Source: Garcia nutans (Eukaryota; Streptophyta; Magnoliopsida; Malpighiales; Euphorbiaceae). From it: DNA of 64,000 nt. Where the stretch lies: the NCBI GenBank assembly GCA_947685225.1, contig CANTUV010000009.1, positions 9,114,001-9,178,000 of the forward strand. Direction: 5' to 3'. Shown here piece by piece: positions 59,501 to 64,000 of this stretch. Below the pieces are notes generated by a model. It saw only the letters and a list, made by a program, of their open reading frames with translations, was not told where the DNA came from and ran no database searches. The first letter of the stretch is position 1. Every line of letters begins with the position of its first letter. The translations under genes were made by a program, and so were the position numbers.

Positions 59501-60462
59501 CACAAAGGTAAGGTGGATCTCTGAACTCCAGGAGTAGGAGCACTCGCTACTGAAGCTGCAGGTCTAAATCTCTGCCTCTGGAACTGCACTGACCTACCCG
59601 CTGGTCTCTGGCTCCTACTACTCCGAGGAACAAAACTTCCTCTACCCCTCTTTGCAGAAGAAGACCCTGCCTCTAACTGGGGCCTTCTAACCCTAACCTC
59701 CTCCTCTGAAACAGCTGCAATAACTTGAGCTCGCTCTACACTTCGAGCTGCTGCCACAAGTTGTGAGAAATCCTGATATCTAGATCCAGCCACTAAGCAC
59801 ATGATCGAGGGTCTCAATCCCTCCTCAAATCGCCGACATCTATCAATCTCATCAGCAATGATACCCCCAGCATACTGACTCAGTCGAATAAACTCAACTT
59901 CATATTCAGTTACGGTCCGATGATCTTGCTTCAAATCTAGAAACTCTCTTTTCTTCCCATCTTTATACTCCCTAGGAGTATACTTCAACTCAAATTCCCT
60001 CAGAAAATCAGTGTAAGACAGTGTTGGAGGATCATCCATAGAATGGGGCACTGTCTTCCACCAGTCGTAGGCATCCTTCTGTAGCAAAGATCTTGCATAG
60101 TCAAACTTCTCCTCTGAAGTGGCTTGCAACTGCACAAATACCCTCTGAACTCTATCAAGCCACTGTTCTGCTACAGCCGGATCAACTGTACCAAAGAAAT
60201 CCTCTGCTCCATATTTCCTTAGCTTATCATAGTGCCTTACTGGTACTGAAGGCTGAGGGGGTGGTGGCGGTGGCTGTGGTTGCACAGGTGCTTGTCTCAT
60301 AGCTTCCATCATAGGCCTAAACCAGGCTGGCGGAACCTCCTCCCCAGCTGGTCTACCCGACACCGAAGCAGGTGCCTCCTCAACACTATCAACCCTAGCT
60401 CCCTCAGCAAGAGCAATACTCTCGGCACTACCCTCAATCGACTGACGAGAGTGAGAATCCAT
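56533..60462 (-). CDS. gag-pol polyprotein of element B with RT core deleted, 1309 aa
   Basis: ATG at 60462 (MDSHSRQSIEGS) to TGA at 56533-56535, uninterrupted. Domains are gag, CCHC knuckle from Cys341 (CFRCGSPDHFVRDC), protease with Asp440 (IDPGSTHSYI), then an abrupt join at about residue 545 (VSNE-EEHDMHLR). After the join come RT thumb/connection, RNase H (YSDASHRG), integrase HHCC, D964-D1025-E1061 and a chromodomain-like end (VKILWKNHAKEEATWESE). Compared with element A, 240 residues are missing without frame change, including FIDDILVYS and the palm and fingers. The product could supply Gag, protease, RNase H and integrase but cannot reverse transcribe. Confidence 0.93.
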   Translation of the reverse strand: MDSHSRQSIEGSAESIALAEGARVDSVEEAPASVSGRPAGEEVPPAWFRPMMEAMRQAPVQPQPPPPPPQPSVPVRHYDKLRKYGAEDFFGTVDPAVAEQWLDRVQRVFVQLQATSEEKFDYARSLLQKDAYDWWKTVPHSMDDPPTLSYTDFLREFELKYTPREYKDGKKREFLDLKQDHRTVTEYEVEFIRLSQYAGGIIADEIDRCRRFEEGLRPSIMCLVAGSRYQDFSQLVAAARSVERAQVIAAVSEEEVRVRRPQLEAGSSSAKRGRGSFVPRSSRSQRPAGRSVQFQRQRFRPAASVASAPTPGVQRSTLPLCNQCGGRHGGVCWRHSRSGVCFRCGSPDHFVRDCPERQEQMSVDSAASRASVRGGRGGRGASRGGRPGFSSRGGATSREDRPEEVGSSQRMYVMQRQPDTSAVIAGTFSLFNTPVLALIDPGSTHSYISASVLPVFDVHAESLGFDVLVTNPLGHSVVVSKVHRDSAVVVQGEEFLGDLIEMPFKEYDVILGMEWLSRHGAVVDCKKKIVSLRTGDGREVIVSNEEEHDMHLRFVLQILRERQLFAKLSKCEFWLDQVAFLGHVVSAEGIKVDPSKVEAVLNWNPPKSVTEVRSFLDLAGYYRRFVKGFSLIATPLTRLLRKGVRFVWTDQCQASFEQLREMLTQAPVLTLPVEGKPYVIYSDASHRGLGCVLMQEGKVIAYASRQLKPHELNYPTHDLELAAIVFALKIWRHYLFGEKCFIYTDHKSLKYLGVQKELNLRQRRWLELIKDYDCLIDYHPGKANVVADALSRKSLAGLTIYSLSLLVELRALRANFVSCDDGALLAQLHLKPVLLDQIREAQLTDMKIQKIISDCHDGKTRDFVVRDDGSLWFKSRLCVPNDADLKRVILEEAHQSMFAMHPGNTKMYHDLRQHYWWIGLKRDIAEFVSKCLTCQKVKAEHQVPTGLLQPLSVPEWKWERVTMDFVSGLPLTQKKHDAIWVIVDRLTKTAHFLPVRMDYSLERLAELYIQEIVKLHDVPTSLVSDRDPRFTSRFWKSLHSALGSRLHFSTAFHPQTDGQSERVIQIIEDMLRSCVIDFSGSWDRFLPLVEFAYNNSHQSSIGMAPFEALYGRRCRTPLCWSELGEGKIIGSDLIQETEEKVKLIRGRLKAASDRQKSYADLKRRDIQFDVGDKVFLKVSPWKKILRFGRKGKLSPRFIGPYEVLERVGPVAYRLALPPELDRIHNVFHVSMLRRYRSDPSHVLPFESIEVSPDLTFEEEPVAILARDVKELRNKKVPLVKILWKNHAKEEATWESEQTMREQYPQLFQS

Positions 60463-60612
60463 CACAACCTAAGTCTGCAAACACAACAGAATACCTCTTA
60501 TTAAAGATCAGAGACTGCCAATCCCAAACATGTATTTTTGTTCAAAAATTCACTTTTTAAGTAAAAATAGTCTTTTTCTTACATTTTACCTAGGTTGAGA
60601 ATCTCAAATCTT

Positions 60613-60625
60613 GGCTCTGATACCA
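60613..60625 (-). other. Primer binding site of element B
   Basis: Minus strand TGGTATCAGAGCC, a perfect initiator tRNA-Met type site, seven bases after the 5' LTR end at 60633. Confidence 0.93.
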
Positions 60626-60632
60626 AAACAAT

Positions 60633-63436
60633 TGTAACACCCCTCCCCAACCTACATATGTAAGCTGAGTAGAGGCGCCACACTAACCTAATGTTGCTAC
60701 CAATTTTACTTAGTCAAATTTTAGTTCCGATTTTTACAAAATTTTTGCCATAGTTTCGCCTAAAAATTGAGTCCCAAGTGTCGACAAAACCGGTTTTTTT
60801 CTTATTTTTAAAAACATTTTACACAAACCAATGCAAACAAAATCATTCTCAGTACACTCCCAATAAATCCCCCTTGTAACCTCAACTACAACCTGCAAAA
60901 AGGATTTACACTTCTAGTACAACATAAAATAAAGGTTTTGTGACAACCCCCATATTTAAATATTACACAGCGGAAGTTATAAAATATTTACATATTTACA
61001 AATTCATATACATCAAAACTCAAGTTTTACAACACATAAAATTTATACATGATTGGCAAGTCTGCTCTGATCTTTAAGCTCCCAAAATGGATTCTTCAAG
61101 GTCTACTCTCACTAGGTCTTGATGAACTCTCGGGTTCAACTCTATCCACTCTACTACCTGCGCGATTAAACACTATCGCGCTAAGCCAACGGCTTAGTAA
61201 GATAAAACATGCTAACGGTATGCTTTAATGAAATGCAATGCCACATATGTTATTGATAAGATCAACATCATAAATATAAAGTTAACCACACAATTATGCA
61301 TTTCACAAATCATAGTCATATGAGCATACCACATTTCAACATCTTTTCACATTCAACATTAATCAATCATACTCCATAACCAACATCTCATTTCATTAAA
61401 CTCATAACATTATTTAGGACATTCATATAACCTTGACACCTATGGGCCCAACAAGTATTTAATACGATATTCAGAGTTCAGAGTTACTGCCTTGGGTTCA
61501 TAGTCACAATAATCACGCCCGTAGGCAATGTATATACATGTATCTCTATCCATGGATAGTGTAACAGACCCAGTCTCTTGGATCATCAACTCAACACATA
61601 TGAGGAGATCCTCAACCCGGCAAGACTGTTACAAATCATATATCTCATAGTGTAATAGACCCAGTCTCTTGGACCATCAACTCAACACCTATGAGGAGGT
61701 CCTCAACCCGGCAAGACTGTTACCTTTCATCATTTCTTAGGCATGCCACCCAAATCCAGAACTCTGAAACTGAATAACACATTAAACAAACAATTCATTT
61801 CCATTCTCAATTCTCATCACATTTAGGCAAACATGCCTTCTTTCTTTCAATTACATCATCTTAGCCAATAACAATGGCTTCACATTTCATTTCACAATAT
61901 AACATCTCATTATTCAAGTATATATATATATATCTCATCCATGATCACATTATATCTCACATAGCATCATTCATAAATATCAACATTTCATTCCACATTA
62001 CTCATGAAACACATTACCATTCACAATGCACAACATAACATTGTTCAATCTCAACAATGCAATTAGGGCAAAGAACAATTGATTATAACATTCATTGATT
62101 CAAGTGTGTTTAAAGTGTTTAGGGTTAGGTTTAAGGACCAACCTACCTTTGGAGAACCAAAGCAATGCAAGAAGAACAAAGAATTAAAACCCTAACCATA
62201 AATAGTACATTCTGGTTTTAAACTCCATTTTATCCTTATTTTGAAAAATTGTATAAAATAATCTACTTGACTAAAAATTCTAAAATTTTTACAGAATTTA
62301 GTTTTGTATCCTAAAATCATCCCTTTAAAATTTCAGATCAAACTGAACACAAAATCTTGGTCAAATAGTTCACCTAACCAGACTGCCCCAATTGCCCTGC
62401 ATCCTGGCAGCAGTTCTGAACTTTGTGAATTCCATAAATCAAATTCAATCAACGTGATTCCAAATTATTTTTCTCAAATACTAAACTCACTAAACAACAA
62501 CATATCCAAAATTCGATTGGATATGATTTTTCTACATTTTATTAAAAATCCTGAAATATAGCTGTCCCAGTTAAGGTACCTGCTGGAACAGGTCTAATGA
62601 AAATAATCTTTCTAAACTCATAACCATTCCAAAATCGAATCAACATATTTTTCAGTCATTCTAGACTCATAGAGGCACAACATATCAAAAATTCACTTCA
62701 AGAACATTTTTCTAAAATTAATTAAAAATCATACAAGTCACAGCCTTTACTAATCCTAAAACAGAAACAATTTCACTAAACACCAATCTTACTCTTCCAT
62801 CACCAACACCAACCCAACTTCTCATCTATCAAGCAAAATCAATACTTACAATCATACCATAAGCAACTTAATCATACCACTTCAAAAGAATTGAAGAAAT
62901 TAGAGAAAAGATCTTACCTTAGTTAAAAACTTCTTAAATCAACACTTGAACACTTAATCTTTCTTCAATTTAAGCTTGAAATCATCAAAACCATCACTTG
63001 TCTCTTTCTTTCTCTTTGGCTATGGAGGGCCGGCCATCAACAAGAAGAAGAAGAAGAAATGATAAAGAAAACACAAGTCAAACCTTCTTTAAATATCCAC
63101 CATGTGATTTTATCCAAGCAATTACCAAAGTGCCCTTATTCACATAATTATCTTTTTGTCTTATATGTGCCCAATTAAGTAATTTACCAATCTCAAATAA
63201 ATATCTTCTCTTGCATTGACCAAGCCTTTTGACCACTTTATATGTCATATATATTAACATATACACAACATATAAATTTGCCTCTAAACCCTATTTCTTC
63301 CCAAAATACATATACATATACTTTCTCTTCTCAATTTCTTTTCTCTTACAATTTAACACATATATTCAATCCAATATATAACAATAACAACAACAACAAT
63401 ATGCAAAACTTCTAGGGCATAAATGAGGATATTACA
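60633..63436 (-). mobile_element. 5' LTR of element B (right side)
   Basis: 2804 bp, nearly identical to 53681-56486. Differences include CTTAACCTGG/CTCAACCCGG, TTACGCATG/TTAGGCATG and one TA fewer in the microsatellite. Confidence 0.95.
61156..61197 (-). other. Twin stem-loop motif, element B 5' LTR
   Basis: Identical to 54204-54245. Confidence 0.75.
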
Positions 63437-64000
63437 GAGATGAAGCTACGGTTGAGATTGCGGGTGAGGCACCTATTCCTATGCCAGAGAGACCAGCTGC
63501 TGATGAGATTCCTCCAGTTTGGTTATGGCATATAGTAGAATTGTTGAGGCAGGCTCCAATGCAACAGCCGCCACCGCAACTGCAGCCGCAAGTACCGGTG
63601 AAGCAGTGTGATAAATTAAGGAAGTTCAGAGCTGAGGATTTCATTGGTACTACATATCCTGCTATAGCTGAGCAGTGGTTGGATAGAATTTAGAGGGTAT
63701 TCATTTAGCTGCAGGCTACTCCTGAAGAGAAGTTTGATTATGCCAGATCTCTTCCGCAGAGAGATGCATATGATTGGTGGAAAACGTTTCCATTTGCGAT
63801 GGATGATCCACCAACCTTGACTTATGGTGATTTTCTGTGGGAGTTTGAGTAGAAGTATACTCCGAGGGAGTATAAAGATGCCAAGAAGATGGAGTTTTTG
63901 AGTCTGAGACAGGATAACTGGACAGTGACAGAATATAAGATTGAATTTATCCGGTTGAGTCATTATGCTGGTGGGATTATTTCAGATGAGATAGACCGGT
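63437..64000 (+). pseudogene. gag of element C, second piece, runs off window
   Basis: Resumes in frame after element B: DEATVEIAGEAPIPMPERPA, then AEDFIGTTYPAIAEQWLDRI, FDYARSLPQRDAYDWWKTFP and MDDPPTLTYGDFLWEFE, up to SHYAGGIISDEIDR at the edge. TAG stops lie at 63691-63693, 63706-63708 and 63850-63852. It is clearly homologous to the gag of elements A and B but more diverged, with a different proline/glutamine run (QQPPPQLQPQ). Confidence 0.9.

Larger units (their letters stand above)
53681..63436 (-). mobile_element. Element B: Tekay/Del-type retrotransposon inserted in gag of element C
   Basis: 9756 bp with two long LTRs, primer site, open gag-pol and polypurine tract on the minus strand. 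The flanks are GAGAC (53676-53680) and GAGAT (63437-63441), a 5 bp duplication with one C/T change. Joining the flanks restores element C's gag frame. LTRs differ by about nine substitutions and one 2 bp microsatellite indel, so it is young. It lacks the RT core. Confidence 0.95.

Overview
This 64 kb window is nuclear DNA of a flowering plant, most likely a eudicot. It is AT-rich, contains one intron-bearing plant gene, and is otherwise dominated by LTR retrotransposons, many nested inside one another. The species cannot be named from the sequence alone.

Layout: 1-8350 is an Athila-like Ty3/gypsy derivative on the minus strand. It keeps its LTRs, tRNA-Asp-type primer site, a shortened gag, a protease fragment and the integrase C-terminus, but has lost RT, RNase H and the integrase core. 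A 2.3 kb solo LTR (287-2629, TSD CTACC) sits in its left LTR. 8351-14931 is decayed transposon sequence: Tat-like LTR pieces, a CACTA TNP2 fragment, and a long field of degenerate repeats built on AAGCCA..TGGCTT. Element A (14937-24621, plus strand, TSD TTCAT) is a complete Tekay/Del-type chromovirus inserted into that field. Its LTRs differ by only about 11 substitutions, but its gag-pol carries two in-frame stops. The repeat field resumes at 24627 and is followed by further LTR debris.

28580-32387 is a solo LTR (TSD CTTCC) with a second solo LTR (29581-31058, TSD TTGAA) inside it. 34020-39444 (minus strand) is the only convincing host gene, a five-exon reticulon-like (RTNLB) gene of 247 aa whose second intron is best read as GC-AG. 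41683-43800 holds Copia and Tat-like LTR remnants and a 51 bp minisatellite. 44889-45323 is a plant-mobile-domain pseudogene cut by the next insertion.

45324-64000 is a four-layer nest. An old Tekay-like element C (plus strand) has a 5' LTR split by two solo LTRs (45443-48189, TSD GTATA; 49558-52249, TSD ATATG). Its gag is split by element B (53681-63436, minus strand), a young chromovirus whose single open 1309-codon polyprotein has an exact 720 bp in-frame deletion of the RT core.

The most unusual signals lie inside the LTRs. A pair of adjacent stem-loops (CTAAGC..GCTTAG, then GCGCGAT..ATCGCGC, followed by CAGGT) recurs in nine LTR copies, 350-620 nt before the LTR end, with changes that look compensatory. 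A longer-range pair of complementary arms (TTCAGAGTT / AACTCTGAA) lies upstream in many of the same LTRs. Separate clusters of GACACGGCC..GGCCGTGTC palindromes occur in LTRs of unrelated lineages. All calls were made by eye; no search or folding program was run.
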